64,000 nucleotides of DNA from Pseudomonas brassicacearum (GCF_000585995.1 NZ_CP007410.1:3127430-3191429), one strand, 5' to 3'; shown: positions 53,917 to 63,147, counted from the first letter of the stretch. Numbers and translations are program-made. Notes: a model not told the origin generated them from the sequence alone.

Positions 53917-54954
53917 TCACCCCAGCATCAGCAACTGCCGAATCAGGTTCGGCGTGCTACCGGTCCAGCGCTTGAACGAGCGCCGGAAGTTAGCCGTGTC
54001 GTTGAAGCTCAAATACTGCGCCACTTCTTCGTTGCTGAACCCCTTGACCTGATACAGGTACAACGCCACATGGGTGTGTACGCGGTCGACCTGTTGCTGG
54101 AAACCGGTGTGGTGCTTATGCAGTTTGCGCTTGAGGGTCGCCGGGCTCATGGCGAAGGTCTGGGCGGTTTGTTCCAGGCTTGGCGTTTGCTGGACATGGG
54201 CGCGCAGGTGATCGTAGACACAATCGACAAAGCTTGAGGCAAAGCCCAGTTGGTCGAGCTGGTTTCGCGCCTCGCTTCGCGCCACCTGAGCGGCGGTGGC
54301 AGACACGTTGGGCCAGGGCTTGGTCAGGAAGTGGCGGGGCAGGCGCATCAGGTCCAGCGGTCGGTTGAACTGCGTCTGTTCGCTCAGGTGCACCCAATAC
54401 TGCTCGACGTAACGCGGCTCACTGTGGCGAAAAGTGCACTGCCAGGGCAGGCGCTCACCGCTGAGCCAAGCACTCATCGCGACCATCGACGTCATGCTTG
54501 CCTCCAACACGAAGCGCCAATGTTCGTCGGCGCCGCAGCTGTCCAGCCAATGCACATAGGCATATTGCTCGTCCAACAATAGGCGCGGTGCAGCCAACGG
54601 GCTGAGCAAGGCCTGTTGGTCAATCAGGGTGTCCAGGGCCTGATGAAGGTTCTGCGCGTGGCGTAAGGCATGGCTGGCCGGTCCGTAGTGCCCCGGCAAC
54701 AGCCGTTGGCCGAACAGGAAACTGCTGTCGTTGGCGTCCAGCAGGCGCCGGCTGTTGTCGATCAGGCCTATGAACTGCTGCGGGCTGATGCGGCTCTGGC
54801 CGGCCAGGATATCGTCGTGGAACAACCCGGTACCGCGCAGCAGGCGATGGCTGTCGATGTCCCGCGATAACGCCAGGTCGATCAGCGCGGCAGGCTGATA
54901 GTGCCCGGGGATGAAACGACTGTCGGCTTCGTACCAGCACGTCTTGAGCGTCAT
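53917..54954 (-). CDS. AraC-family regulator (OruR/ArgR-type with arabinose-binding-like N domain)
   Basis: The protein has 345 residues. The long N-terminal domain (about 15-210) is of the AraC_binding_2/Arabinose_bd type seen in OruR and VqsM-like regulators. The C-terminal HTH pair (about 245-340) includes LEQTAQTFAMSPATLKRKL and NEEVAQYLSFNDTANFRRSFKRW. The start at 54954 lies 9 nt after the upstream GGDEF gene, so they form an operon. Confidence 0.87.
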   Translation of the reverse strand: MTLKTCWYEADSRFIPGHYQPAALIDLALSRDIDSHRLLRGTGLFHDDILAGQSRISPQQFIGLIDNSRRLLDANDSSFLFGQRLLPGHYGPASHALRHAQNLHQALDTLIDQQALLSPLAAPRLLLDEQYAYVHWLDSCGADEHWRFVLEASMTSMVAMSAWLSGERLPWQCTFRHSEPRYVEQYWVHLSEQTQFNRPLDLMRLPRHFLTKPWPNVSATAAQVARSEARNQLDQLGFASSFVDCVYDHLRAHVQQTPSLEQTAQTFAMSPATLKRKLHKHHTGFQQQVDRVHTHVALYLYQVKGFSNEEVAQYLSFNDTANFRRSFKRWTGSTPNLIRQLLMLG

Positions 54955-54963
54955 GGAACGGCC

Positions 54964-55878
54964 TCAGGCACTTTTTGCCAGCGTGGTTCGGGACTGGGCC
55001 AGCGTCAGGTTGAGGCGTTTGAGCAAGATTTCGGCGGATTCGTCGAACGCCATCACCACCGACGTACTGGCGGCCAGTCGCAACCGCTCACCGTGTTGCC
55101 GGGTTTTGTGGGCCAGGCTGCGAACCGCCACTTCCAGTTCCAGCGCCAGGCGCTGGGCCTGACTCTCGCCGGTGTCGGGCAGCAGCACCACAAAGCGATC
55201 ACCGGCCAGTCGACAGAGCAGATCCTGACGACGCAGGTTCAGCACCAACAACTGGCTGACGGCTTGGAGCACGGCGTCGCCCTCGCCATGGCCGAAACGC
55301 TGGTTGATGGCGGTGAAGTTATCCAGGTCCAATGCCAGCAATGACAAGGGCTGCTCACGCCGTTTGCTGTCTTCCAGGCTGGCGGACAGTTCCTGCTTGA
55401 AAAAGTCGGCCCCACCCAGGGGCGTGAGCTTGTCGAATAAACGGTGTTCGCGGAACAGCCGCTCGCGCTTCTCCATCTGTCCGTTGATTGCCAACTGTTC
55501 CCGGTGCCAGTGATAAATGCCAAGGGTTAGCAGAATCATGCCCACCGGCATCGGCGCGGATTCCAGCCAGTGATCCCAGGTGATGCTGTCGGGCAGGCGG
55601 ATGAATTCGTCGAGGGCGTCGATCCACCAGGAAAAGAAGATACAGCCCAATCCCAGGATCAAGTAACTGGTCACACGCCCGGCCGGGCGGCTTTTGAGCA
55701 CCAGGCCCAGCCAGACCAGCGCCAGCAGCGCCGAGCCACCTTCGCCGAGAATATCCAGCCAGACCCACTGCGTGACGGGTTTGAGCTCGCCGCAGGCCAA
55801 GTGCAGGATCAACCCGAGATTGGCCGCCAGCAGAAGCAGGGCGAGTTTTAAACGGTGCGGGCGGAGCACGGAGAACAT
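54964..55878 (-). CDS. membrane protein with degenerate GGDEF domain
   Basis: The protein has 304 residues. Three or four N-terminal membrane helices (about 9-125) form a small sensor region. The C-terminal GGDEF domain (about 145-300) keeps LALDLDNFTAINQRFGHGEGD, but the signature is AGDRF (225-229) in place of GG(D/E)EF. Loss of the first Gly and the key Glu makes diguanylate cyclase activity unlikely. It may bind GTP or c-di-GMP or act by protein contact. It is followed by an AraC gene 9 nt later, suggesting a signal-input/transcription-output pair. Confidence 0.85.
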   Translation of the reverse strand: MFSVLRPHRLKLALLLLAANLGLILHLACGELKPVTQWVWLDILGEGGSALLALVWLGLVLKSRPAGRVTSYLILGLGCIFFSWWIDALDEFIRLPDSITWDHWLESAPMPVGMILLTLGIYHWHREQLAINGQMEKRERLFREHRLFDKLTPLGGADFFKQELSASLEDSKRREQPLSLLALDLDNFTAINQRFGHGEGDAVLQAVSQLLVLNLRRQDLLCRLAGDRFVVLLPDTGESQAQRLALELEVAVRSLAHKTRQHGERLRLAASTSVVMAFDESAEILLKRLNLTLAQSRTTLAKSA

Positions 55879-56040
55879 GGCCGGAATCCTTTGCCAGAAG
55901 CGGAATGCGGCCCAGCACAGCAGATGAATGTGACAGTGCGGTGACGAGGGGCGAATGGCTGGGACAGGTCGAATCAGCTCATCGGTTGTCGGTTTTTTTT
56001 GTAGCGACCGCGCATCTATCCGACTTCATGGCATACCCAT
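55879..56040. other. intergenic region upstream of REP and TonB-receptor promoter, no gene seen
   Basis: It lies between the divergent GGDEF and TonB-receptor genes. A run of eight T around 55990 is not preceded by a stem. It probably contains the GGDEF-AraC promoter, which I could not pinpoint. Confidence 0.4.
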
Positions 56041-56161
56041 TGTGGCGAGGGGATTTATCCCCGCGGGGTTGCGAAGCGACCCTGAAATCAGGCATCGCGG
56101 TGTGGCAGGCAACATGAAGGGGGGCGCTTCGCGCCCAGCGGGGATAAATCCCCTCGCCACA
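56041..56161. repeat. REP pair, variant GGGGATTTATCCCC family
   Basis: Inverted TGTGGCGAGGGGATTTATCC copies. The frame is the same as the GGGAGCTTGCTCCC family, but the palindromic core is GGGGATTTATCCCC. It lies upstream of the TonB-receptor gene. Confidence 0.88.
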
Positions 56162-56267
56162 AGTTGACCGACTTCAGATTCTTTGGACCGCGGGAAAAGG
56201 TCATTTCAGCTCACTCTGGCCAATCAACCCGCTCTAAACAGCCTTTATAGGCCCAGTAGTCGCCCTC

Positions 56268-56301
56268 CTGTCACAGAACCGTCATCCCCCACCCCTAGCG
56301 T
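56268..56301 (+). promoter_or_regulatory. Pho box and -10 of the TonB-receptor/phytase module
   Basis: CTGTCAC-AGAA-CCGTCAT matches the PhoB box (CTGTCAT-N4-CTGTCAT) at 12 of 14 positions. Ten bases further is TAGCGT (56296-56301), a plausible -10. This is the spacing of PhoB-activated promoters, in which the box replaces the -35. It predicts induction by phosphate starvation. Confidence 0.65.
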
Positions 56302-56361
56302 GCCCTCCCAGTTGCCGGGCCATTGCCTGGCGGATGTTCGGATTCCTGGGGGAGGACCACC

Positions 56362-58884
56362 ATGCACCACCGCACAAGCACCGTCGGGCTCGTCGGTTTC
56401 ACGTTTACCGCGTTGGCGATGGCCGTTGCCAGCGAGCGACTGAGCGCCGCCGAGCAGGCGGCCACTGAGCACGTCGAGGTGGTCGGTCAGGCCGCCAGCA
56501 TCGACCAGGCCCTCAAGGAACAACGCAGCGCCGACAGCATCAAGAGCGTGGTGCATGCCGACGGCGTGGCGCAGCTGCCGGACGAAAACGTCGCCGAAGC
56601 GGTGCAACGCCTGCCGGGTGTCAGCGTCGAGCGCGACCAGGGTGAAGGCCGTTTTGTCAGTGTGCGGGGCCTGGGGCCGGACCTTAACAGCGTGACCATC
56701 AACGGCACCCTGGTGCCGGCTCCAGAAAGCGAACGTCGGGCCGTTGCCCTGGACGTGCTGCCCTCGGAGCTGGTGCAGTCGTTGTCGGTGATCAAGACCC
56801 TGACGCCAGATATGGACGCCAACTCCCTGGGCGGCACGGTGGACGTCAAAAGCCTCTCGGCCTTCGACCACATGGGACTGTTCTACACCGGCAGCAGCGA
56901 AGCCAGTTACGACAAGAACACCGGCCAGACCAGCCCCAAATTCTCGGGCGCCATCAGCGACCGCTTCAGCCTTGGCGACGGTATCGACAACTTCGGCGTG
57001 GCCGCCGCGTTGAGCTGGCAGAAGCGCGACTTCGGTTCGGATAACGTCGAAACCGGCGGTGCCTGGGATTTCGAGCAAGGCTCACGCCTCGAAGAGTTCG
57101 AACAGCGCGATTACGACATCCGTCGCGAGCGGGCCGGGGGCGGGTTGAACTTCGACTACAAGCCTGACGATTTCAGCAGCTATTACCTGCGCACGCTGTA
57201 CAGCCGCTACAAAGACAGCGAAACCCGCAACGCCGCCAGTATCGCTTTTGAAGACCCGCAAGCCGCGGGTGAGCTGGGAGACGCCGAGGGCAAACGCAAA
57301 CTCAAGCAACGTGAAGAAACCCAGGAAATCCAATCCTACGTGCTCGGCGGCGAACGCATGTTCGGGCTCTGGACACTCAGTGGCCAGGGCGGCTACAGCC
57401 AATCGAGCGAAGACAGCCCCGGCCACATCGCCGGTGCCACCTTCGAAGGCATCGACGGTTTCAACGGCGGCTTCTACGACAACGACAAACCACGGCCGAT
57501 CATCAGCCCGGGGTTCTACGACCCTGCCAACTTCAGCCTCGACAAGGTGGATTGGGAACAGCAGAAAACCACAGACACCGAGAAAAACTTGCGCCTGGAC
57601 CTGGCCCGGGACTACGACTTCAGAGGGTATGCGTCCCAAGTCAAATTCGGTGGCAAAGTCAGCCGACGCGACAAGGATAACGACCTTGACGCTTGGGTCT
57701 ACGAGGACTTTGACAGTCTGGGTTTCAGCGATGATCAGCTTAACCTCGGGCAATTCCAGAAGGGCACTATCGATTATCGACTTGGGCGATTCGGTCCTGG
57801 CATCAGCACCGATGCTATCAAGCAGTTGCTGGGCGGCCTCAATCGCGATGATTTTTTTGACGAGCAGGAGTCGCGGGTCAACGACTTCAAGATGAGCGAG
57901 GACATCAACGCCGCTTACCTGATGAACACCGTCGACATCGACGACTGGCGTTTCATTGCCGGCATGCGCTATGAGGGTACCGAGTTCGATGCCAAGGGCA
58001 CGGGCGTCACCGATGGTGTATTTACCGACACCGAGACCCGTCGCAAGTATCACCATTGGCTGCCGGGCCTGCATGCGCGCTACCAACTGGACAAGAACAC
58101 CCAGGTGCGCGCGGCGTGGACCAAGGCCGTGGTGCGCCCGACTTTCGGGCAGCTGGCGCCGGGCTTTGTCATCGACGATGACGAAGCGACCTTTGGCAAC
58201 CCGCAGCTCAAGCCGCTGGAGTCGAGCAACCTGGACCTGGGGATCGAGCATTTCATGGGGCGCGCCGGTACCGTCTCGGCTTTCGTGTTCTACAAGGACA
58301 TCAAGAACTTCGTCTACAACACTGACCTGGCGGGCACGGGCGCCTGGACCGATTTCGCCGAAGCCCACAGCTACGCCAATGGCGACAGCGCCAAGCTCTA
58401 TGGCCTGGAATTGGCCTACTCACAAAAATTCGATTGGCTGCCGGCGCCCTGGAATGGATTGCTGCTGGGCGCCAATACCACCTTCAGTCGCTCGGACGCC
58501 GAGATCGAAGGCTTTGACCAGGCCAGCGGCACCCAGCGCAAACGCAGCATTGACCTGCCGAACCAGTCGGACACGGTGGGCAACCTGATGCTGGGTTGGG
58601 AAGGCGACAAGCTGAGCCTGCGTCTGTCAGCCAACTACAAGTCGGCCTACCTCTATGAACTGGCGTCCATCAGCGACCGTGACCATGACCTGCACGTCGA
58701 CGCCCAGACCTTCGTCGACTTCAGTGCCCGCTATTCGTTGACCAAAAACCTGCAAGTCAGCCTGGAGGCGCAGAACCTCACCGACGAGCCGTATTTCGTC
58801 TACACCGGCCATCGCTCCTACAACGGCCAGTACGAAGAGTACGGCCCGACCTACAAGCTGGGCCTGACCTTCACCCATTTCTAG
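56362..58884 (+). CDS. TonB-dependent outer-membrane receptor (phytate-locus)
   Basis: The protein has 840 residues with a signal peptide over about 1-30. The plug domain has VQRLPGVSVERDQGEG, and the stretch LDVLPSELVQSL...TPDMDANSLGG is the signature of the large receptor subfamily common in Xanthomonas and Caulobacter for sugars and other nutrients. The beta-barrel ends in LGLTFTHF with terminal Phe. GGGGGAGG precedes the ATG. A Pho box lies upstream and a phytase gene downstream, so the ligand may be phytate, an inositol phosphate or a metal complex of it (inference). Confidence 0.9.
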   Translation: MHHRTSTVGLVGFTFTALAMAVASERLSAAEQAATEHVEVVGQAASIDQALKEQRSADSIKSVVHADGVAQLPDENVAEAVQRLPGVSVERDQGEGRFVSVRGLGPDLNSVTINGTLVPAPESERRAVALDVLPSELVQSLSVIKTLTPDMDANSLGGTVDVKSLSAFDHMGLFYTGSSEASYDKNTGQTSPKFSGAISDRFSLGDGIDNFGVAAALSWQKRDFGSDNVETGGAWDFEQGSRLEEFEQRDYDIRRERAGGGLNFDYKPDDFSSYYLRTLYSRYKDSETRNAASIAFEDPQAAGELGDAEGKRKLKQREETQEIQSYVLGGERMFGLWTLSGQGGYSQSSEDSPGHIAGATFEGIDGFNGGFYDNDKPRPIISPGFYDPANFSLDKVDWEQQKTTDTEKNLRLDLARDYDFRGYASQVKFGGKVSRRDKDNDLDAWVYEDFDSLGFSDDQLNLGQFQKGTIDYRLGRFGPGISTDAIKQLLGGLNRDDFFDEQESRVNDFKMSEDINAAYLMNTVDIDDWRFIAGMRYEGTEFDAKGTGVTDGVFTDTETRRKYHHWLPGLHARYQLDKNTQVRAAWTKAVVRPTFGQLAPGFVIDDDEATFGNPQLKPLESSNLDLGIEHFMGRAGTVSAFVFYKDIKNFVYNTDLAGTGAWTDFAEAHSYANGDSAKLYGLELAYSQKFDWLPAPWNGLLLGANTTFSRSDAEIEGFDQASGTQRKRSIDLPNQSDTVGNLMLGWEGDKLSLRLSANYKSAYLYELASISDRDHDLHVDAQTFVDFSARYSLTKNLQVSLEAQNLTDEPYFVYTGHRSYNGQYEEYGPTYKLGLTFTHF

Positions 58885-58902
58885 GTTCCGATGCTGATCA
58901 CC

Positions 58903-59024
58903 TGTGGCGAGGGGATTTATCCCCGCTGGGCTGCGTAGCAGCCCCAAAGACCTGACTGTGCGGTGTGTCAGACATCTTGGATGGGGCCGCTTCGCGCCCC
59001 AGCGGGGATAAATCCCCTCGCCAC
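58903..59024. repeat. REP pair, variant GGGGATTTATCCCC family
   Basis: Inverted TGTGGCGAGGGGATTTATCC copies between the TonB-receptor and phytase genes. It is the second and last copy of this variant in the window. Confidence 0.88.
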
Positions 59025-59058
59025 TAAGTGCCCGACACACTTGTTTGAACCCGGCTCA

Positions 59059-61002
59059 ATGACAAGGATTTTCCGATTGAACACGATGTTGTTTTTACCC
59101 AAGCGTTACCTGCTGGCGATGCTCGTCAGCTTGGCCACGGTCCCAGCCTTGGCGGCTGCCGCCGGCCTCAACCTGAAGTTGCAACCCTGGCCTGCGCCCC
59201 AGGACCTGTCGCTTAACGCCTTGGCCTTTGTGCCCGGCCATTCGACGACCGAGCGCCTGGCCAGTGCCCGTGAGGGTTTGTTGCTGCTCGATGCCCAAGG
59301 CCGTGAACTGGCGCGCCTGAAGGGCAGCTTCGAGGACCTCGACAGCCGGTCCCTGGGGACGAACGTTCTGGTCGCCAGCCTCGACACTACGCGTCAGCAA
59401 GCGTTGCTGGTCAGCCTGGATCCGCAGAAGCGCCAATGGGGAACGCCGCTGTATCTGCCGACACGGGACTTCCCGGTCAACGGCCTGTGCCTGTACCGCG
59501 ATGAAGCGAGCAACCTGTTTGTGTTCCTGATCGGTGAAGAGGGCAAAGGCGAGCAATGGCTGGTCGGCAATGGCGAGCGCCTGAACGACACCGCGCAACG
59601 GGTGCGCGGCCTGCCGTTGCCACCGGACGCCAAGGTCTGCCAGGTGCAGGACAGCGCCCATCAGTTGTTCGTCAACGAGCAACGGGTGGGCTGGTGGGTC
59701 TATCCGGCGTCTGCCGAAGCCGAAGCCGTTCGTGTCCCCGTGGCGATGCGCGCGCCGTTTGGCGACATCCAGCAAGCCGCTGGCGCCATGGCGGTACTGC
59801 CGGGAGGCATGCTGGGCCTGGACCCGGCCGCGGCCCAACTGCATCTGTATCAGCAAAAGGGCGAGGGTTGGAGCGCCAAGGTCAGTTTGCCGTTGCCGGG
59901 CCTGAAAGAGCCAGAGAACCTGGCGGTACGCCCGACGAAAACCGGTATCGAAGTGCTGCTGCGAGACGATGACAATGGGCGCCTGTACCAAGGCGAAATC
60001 AACTGGCAACCCACGCCAATGCCTTTGTCGCCGGCACTGCCCACGGTGTCCGCCATTGTTCAGAGTGAACCGGTGGCCCGTCAGGGTGATGCGGCCGATG
60101 ACCCGGCGATATGGGTGCATCCGACCACGCCTGGGTCGAGCCGGGTCCTGGGTACCAACAAGAAGCAAGGCCTGCTGGCCTATGACCTGCACGGCAAGTT
60201 GCTGCAGGAACTCCCGGTCGGGCGCCTGAATAACGTCGATGTGCGGGCGAACTTCAAGCTGGGCACGCAGACCGTCGATCTGGCGGTGGCCAGTAACCGT
60301 GATCGCAACAGCCTCAGCCTGTTCAGCATTGACCGAACCCACGGCGAATTGCGCGAGGCCGGCGAGATTCCTACGTCGCTCGAGGAAATCTATGGCGTCT
60401 GTCTGTTCCAGCCCAACGAAGGTGAACTGTATGCCTTCGCCAACGGTAAGGACGGTCGCTATTTGCAGTACCGCCTCAGTGCAGCGGACGGTGTGGCGAA
60501 AGGTGAACTGGTGCGTCAGTTCAGCGTCGACAGCCAACCCGAAGGTTGCGTCGTCGATGACCTGCGCCAACGCTTGTTTCTCGGTGAAGAAGATGTGGGT
60601 GTCTGGGCAGTGGACGCCCGGGCCGACCAGCCGACGACATTGAACAGCGTGATCAAGGTTGGCTCGCAGTTGCACGCCGACGTCGAGGGGATCGCCCTGT
60701 ACCGCAGCGCGGACCGTGACTACCTGGTGGTGTCCAGCCAGGGCAACGACAGTTACCTGGTGCTCGATGCCGAACCACCCTATGCCATACGTGGGGCTTT
60801 TCGAGTGGGCTTGAACGCCGCCGCAGGCATTGACGGCGCCTCGGAAACCGATGGCCTGGAAGTCACCTCGGTGAATCTGGGCGGGCCTTGGAACCAAGGG
60901 ATGCTGGTGGTCCAGGACGGGCGCAAGCGCATGCCCGAGCAAACCCAGAATTTCAAGTTCGTGCCCTGGGCCGAGGTGGCAAAAGCGCTACGCCTGCCTT
61001 GA
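59059..61002 (+). CDS. two-domain beta-propeller phytase
   Basis: The protein has 647 residues with a signal peptide ending near ALAAA. The C-terminal half (about 345-640) has the active beta-propeller phytase motifs: DDPAIWVHP, NKKQGLLAYDL, NNVDVR, ASNRDRN, SQPEGCVVDD and DVEGIALY, which supply calcium- and phosphate-binding residues. The N-terminal half (about 45-335) is a diverged propeller lacking most of these, as in known dual-domain phytases, where it aids the active half. It releases phosphate from Ca-phytate in the periplasm or outside. A TTG at 59077 has AAGGA at 8 nt and may be the true start; the ATG at 59059 has a poor ribosome site. Confidence 0.9.
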   Translation: MTRIFRLNTMLFLPKRYLLAMLVSLATVPALAAAAGLNLKLQPWPAPQDLSLNALAFVPGHSTTERLASAREGLLLLDAQGRELARLKGSFEDLDSRSLGTNVLVASLDTTRQQALLVSLDPQKRQWGTPLYLPTRDFPVNGLCLYRDEASNLFVFLIGEEGKGEQWLVGNGERLNDTAQRVRGLPLPPDAKVCQVQDSAHQLFVNEQRVGWWVYPASAEAEAVRVPVAMRAPFGDIQQAAGAMAVLPGGMLGLDPAAAQLHLYQQKGEGWSAKVSLPLPGLKEPENLAVRPTKTGIEVLLRDDDNGRLYQGEINWQPTPMPLSPALPTVSAIVQSEPVARQGDAADDPAIWVHPTTPGSSRVLGTNKKQGLLAYDLHGKLLQELPVGRLNNVDVRANFKLGTQTVDLAVASNRDRNSLSLFSIDRTHGELREAGEIPTSLEEIYGVCLFQPNEGELYAFANGKDGRYLQYRLSAADGVAKGELVRQFSVDSQPEGCVVDDLRQRLFLGEEDVGVWAVDARADQPTTLNSVIKVGSQLHADVEGIALYRSADRDYLVVSSQGNDSYLVLDAEPPYAIRGAFRVGLNAAAGIDGASETDGLEVTSVNLGGPWNQGMLVVQDGRKRMPEQTQNFKFVPWAEVAKALRLP

Positions 61003-61066
61003 GCAACGTTGTCATCAACCGGTCACGAACATCTCATCGAATAGCAGCCAGACAGGAATTTCAACC

Positions 61067-61774
61067 ATGCACGCTACTTTGGAACACATGACAATTTGGG
61101 GCCTGATCAGCGACGCGAGTCTGTTGGTCAAGGCGGTCATGCTCACGCTGTTGCTGGCCTCGCTGCTGAGCTGGTACCTGATCATCCAGCGCAGCGCCGT
61201 GTTGCAACGCGACGAGCGCCAGCTCAAGGGCTTCATGCAACGCTTGCGCAGCACCCAGGACTTGCTGCCCCTGTATCGGGAGACCGCACAGGGGCGGGAG
61301 GAAGGCGGCGGCATAACGCCGATTTTCCAGGCGGGTTTGTTGGCCTTCACTCAACTGAACCAACCTTCGAGCGCTCCGCAAATTGTGCTTGAAGGCGTCG
61401 AGCGCTCGCTGCAGGTGGCGATCAGTGAACAGGAAGTGCAGTTGGAAAAAGGCTTGCAGTTTCTTGCCACTGTCGGTTCGGTCAGCCCTTACATCGGCCT
61501 GTTCGGTACCGTCTGGGGAATCATGAACGCTTTTATCGGCCTATCCCAAGTACAACAGGCCAGCCTTTCCACCGTTGCGCCGGGCATCGCCGAAGCGTTG
61601 ATCGCCACGGCCATCGGCCTGTTCGCGGCGATCCCAGCGGTGATTGCCTATAACCGCTTGGCCGCCCGCGGCCAGACCTTGTTGACCCGCTACTACGCCT
61701 TCGGCAACGAATTGCAGGCACGTCTGCACCACAAGCTGCACGGTGCCTCGGTGAACCTGGCCGCGGCCGCTTGA
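61067..61774 (+). CDS. TolQ/ExbB-family proton-channel protein of the phytase module
   Basis: The protein has 235 residues with three predicted inner-membrane helices: near 20-40, and a pair at about 130-190 (SVSPYIGLFGTVWGIMNAFIGL and GIAEALIATAIGLFAAIPAVIAYN). The N-terminal HMTIWGLISDASLLVKAVML resembles TolQ more than ExbB. It would form a proton channel with the next gene product to energise the adjacent TonB-like protein. It is 64 nt after the phytase gene. Confidence 0.88.
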   Translation: MHATLEHMTIWGLISDASLLVKAVMLTLLLASLLSWYLIIQRSAVLQRDERQLKGFMQRLRSTQDLLPLYRETAQGREEGGGITPIFQAGLLAFTQLNQPSSAPQIVLEGVERSLQVAISEQEVQLEKGLQFLATVGSVSPYIGLFGTVWGIMNAFIGLSQVQQASLSTVAPGIAEALIATAIGLFAAIPAVIAYNRLAARGQTLLTRYYAFGNELQARLHHKLHGASVNLAAAA

Positions 61775-61787
61775 GAGGAGAGGGCAG

Positions 61788-62234
61788 ATGTTAGTCAAGC
61801 CGCAACGCAAGCACGGGCCCAAGGCCGAAATGAACGTAGTGCCCTACATCGACGTGATGTTGGTGTTGTTGGTGATATTCATGGTCACCGCACCGATGCT
61901 GACCCAGGGCGTGAAGGTCGAACTGCCCAAGGTCGCCAGTGAGGCACTGCCCAATGACAAACGTCAGCAGATCCTGACCCTGTCGGTGAAGGCCGAGGGT
62001 GGTTATTACTGGAACCTTGGCGGCGAATTGGATACCCGCAACCAGACCGACAGCGCCGTGGACCTGGACCAGATGAGCACCAAGGTGGCGCAAGTCGTTG
62101 CCGAGCGCAGCGACACCCAGGTGTATATCCGTGCCGACGATCACGCCGACTACGGCCGAGTCGTCGCGGCCATGGCTGCTTTGCAGCGGGGCGGGGTGAG
62201 CAACTTGGGCTTGGTGACCGAGGCACCGCAATGA
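61788..62234 (+). CDS. TolR/ExbD-family protein of the phytase module
   Basis: The protein has 148 residues with one membrane helix (about 19-38) containing Asp22 (VPYIDVMLVLLV), the proton-carrying residue. The periplasmic part begins MLTQGVKVELPKVASEALP, closely like TolR. AGGAGAGGG precedes the ATG 13 nt after the TolQ-like stop. Its end overlaps the TonB start by 4 nt. Confidence 0.9.
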   Translation: MLVKPQRKHGPKAEMNVVPYIDVMLVLLVIFMVTAPMLTQGVKVELPKVASEALPNDKRQQILTLSVKAEGGYYWNLGGELDTRNQTDSAVDLDQMSTKVAQVVAERSDTQVYIRADDHADYGRVVAAMAALQRGGVSNLGLVTEAPQ

Positions 62235-63043
62235 CGGCGATGATCATGCATACCCCCTCTCTGCACTTTCCCGCGTTGACACGCCATGGCGTTTGGAGAA
62301 ACAGCCTCGCGGCAGGGCTCGCCGTGGCGTTGCACGTGGGGGCGGTAGGGTTGCTGGTGTTGGGCTGGACCGCGGAGAAACCCGCTGCCCAGGCGCCTCG
62401 GGTGCTGCATACGCAACTGGTGATGTTGCCTGCGTCACCGGTGCCCGTAACTCCTGCACCTGCACCAGCCCCTGTTGCAGCGCCACCGGTGGAGTCCGCC
62501 CCGGTGCCGGTTGAAATGCCACGCCCTGCAGCAGCCAAACCCGTCGTGGACCCGCGTGTCCAGGCGCAAAGACTGGAACAGGCGACCCTGGCCCGCAAAC
62601 GGGTCGAGGATCAGAAACGCGAGCAACAAGCCCAGCAGCAACGTGAACGCCAGGAGAGCGAGCGACGCCAGCACGAAGCTGAGCAAAAGGCCGCCGAACG
62701 ACAACGTCAGGCACAACAGGTGCAAGCGCTCGCACAACAGCGCGCCGAGCAGGCCCGCCTGGCCGCCGCTGACAGCCGCAGCTATCAACCGCTGAGCAAA
62801 CAAGCCCCCGACTATCCGCAACGGGCGCTGGACAAGGGACTGGAAGGCGACTGCACCGTCGAATACAGCGTGACGCCGGACGGACGGATCGACAGCCCCA
62901 AAGTGCTCGACGGTTGCCACCCGCTGTTCATCCGACCATCCCTGGCCGCCGCCCAGACCTTCCGCTACCAACCGCGGATTATCGAAGGCAAAGCCGTGAC
63001 AGTGCCGGCGGTGCGTAACACCTTTCATTACCGGATCAAATAA
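62231..63043 (+). CDS. TonB-like energy transducer with TolA-like coiled coil
   Basis: The protein has 270 residues. A membrane anchor (about 22-44) is followed by a Pro/Ala/Val-rich segment (about 60-100) and a long charged Gln/Arg/Glu-rich coiled coil (about 113-175), reminiscent of TolA. The C-terminal TonB domain is about 185-270 (APDYPQRALDKGLEGDCTVEYSV...). Two cysteines in that domain (GDC and DGC) may form a disulfide. It is coupled to the TolR-like gene by a 4-nt overlap. It probably serves the TonB receptor of the same locus. Confidence 0.88.
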   Translation: MTAMIMHTPSLHFPALTRHGVWRNSLAAGLAVALHVGAVGLLVLGWTAEKPAAQAPRVLHTQLVMLPASPVPVTPAPAPAPVAAPPVESAPVPVEMPRPAAAKPVVDPRVQAQRLEQATLARKRVEDQKREQQAQQQRERQESERRQHEAEQKAAERQRQAQQVQALAQQRAEQARLAAADSRSYQPLSKQAPDYPQRALDKGLEGDCTVEYSVTPDGRIDSPKVLDGCHPLFIRPSLAAAQTFRYQPRIIEGKAVTVPAVRNTFHYRIK

Positions 63044-63147
63044 AACGCAAAATCCCGACAACTCAAGCAAGTCCCCCAAAGAACGCGCGTGCGTGATCGA
63101 CGACAGTGGAGGCGTCGAAAACAAACCCGTTTTTTTGGAGAACTGAC

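Noticed and set aside
55975..56000. Terminator at a run of eight T
   Set aside because: No stem precedes the T-run on either strand.
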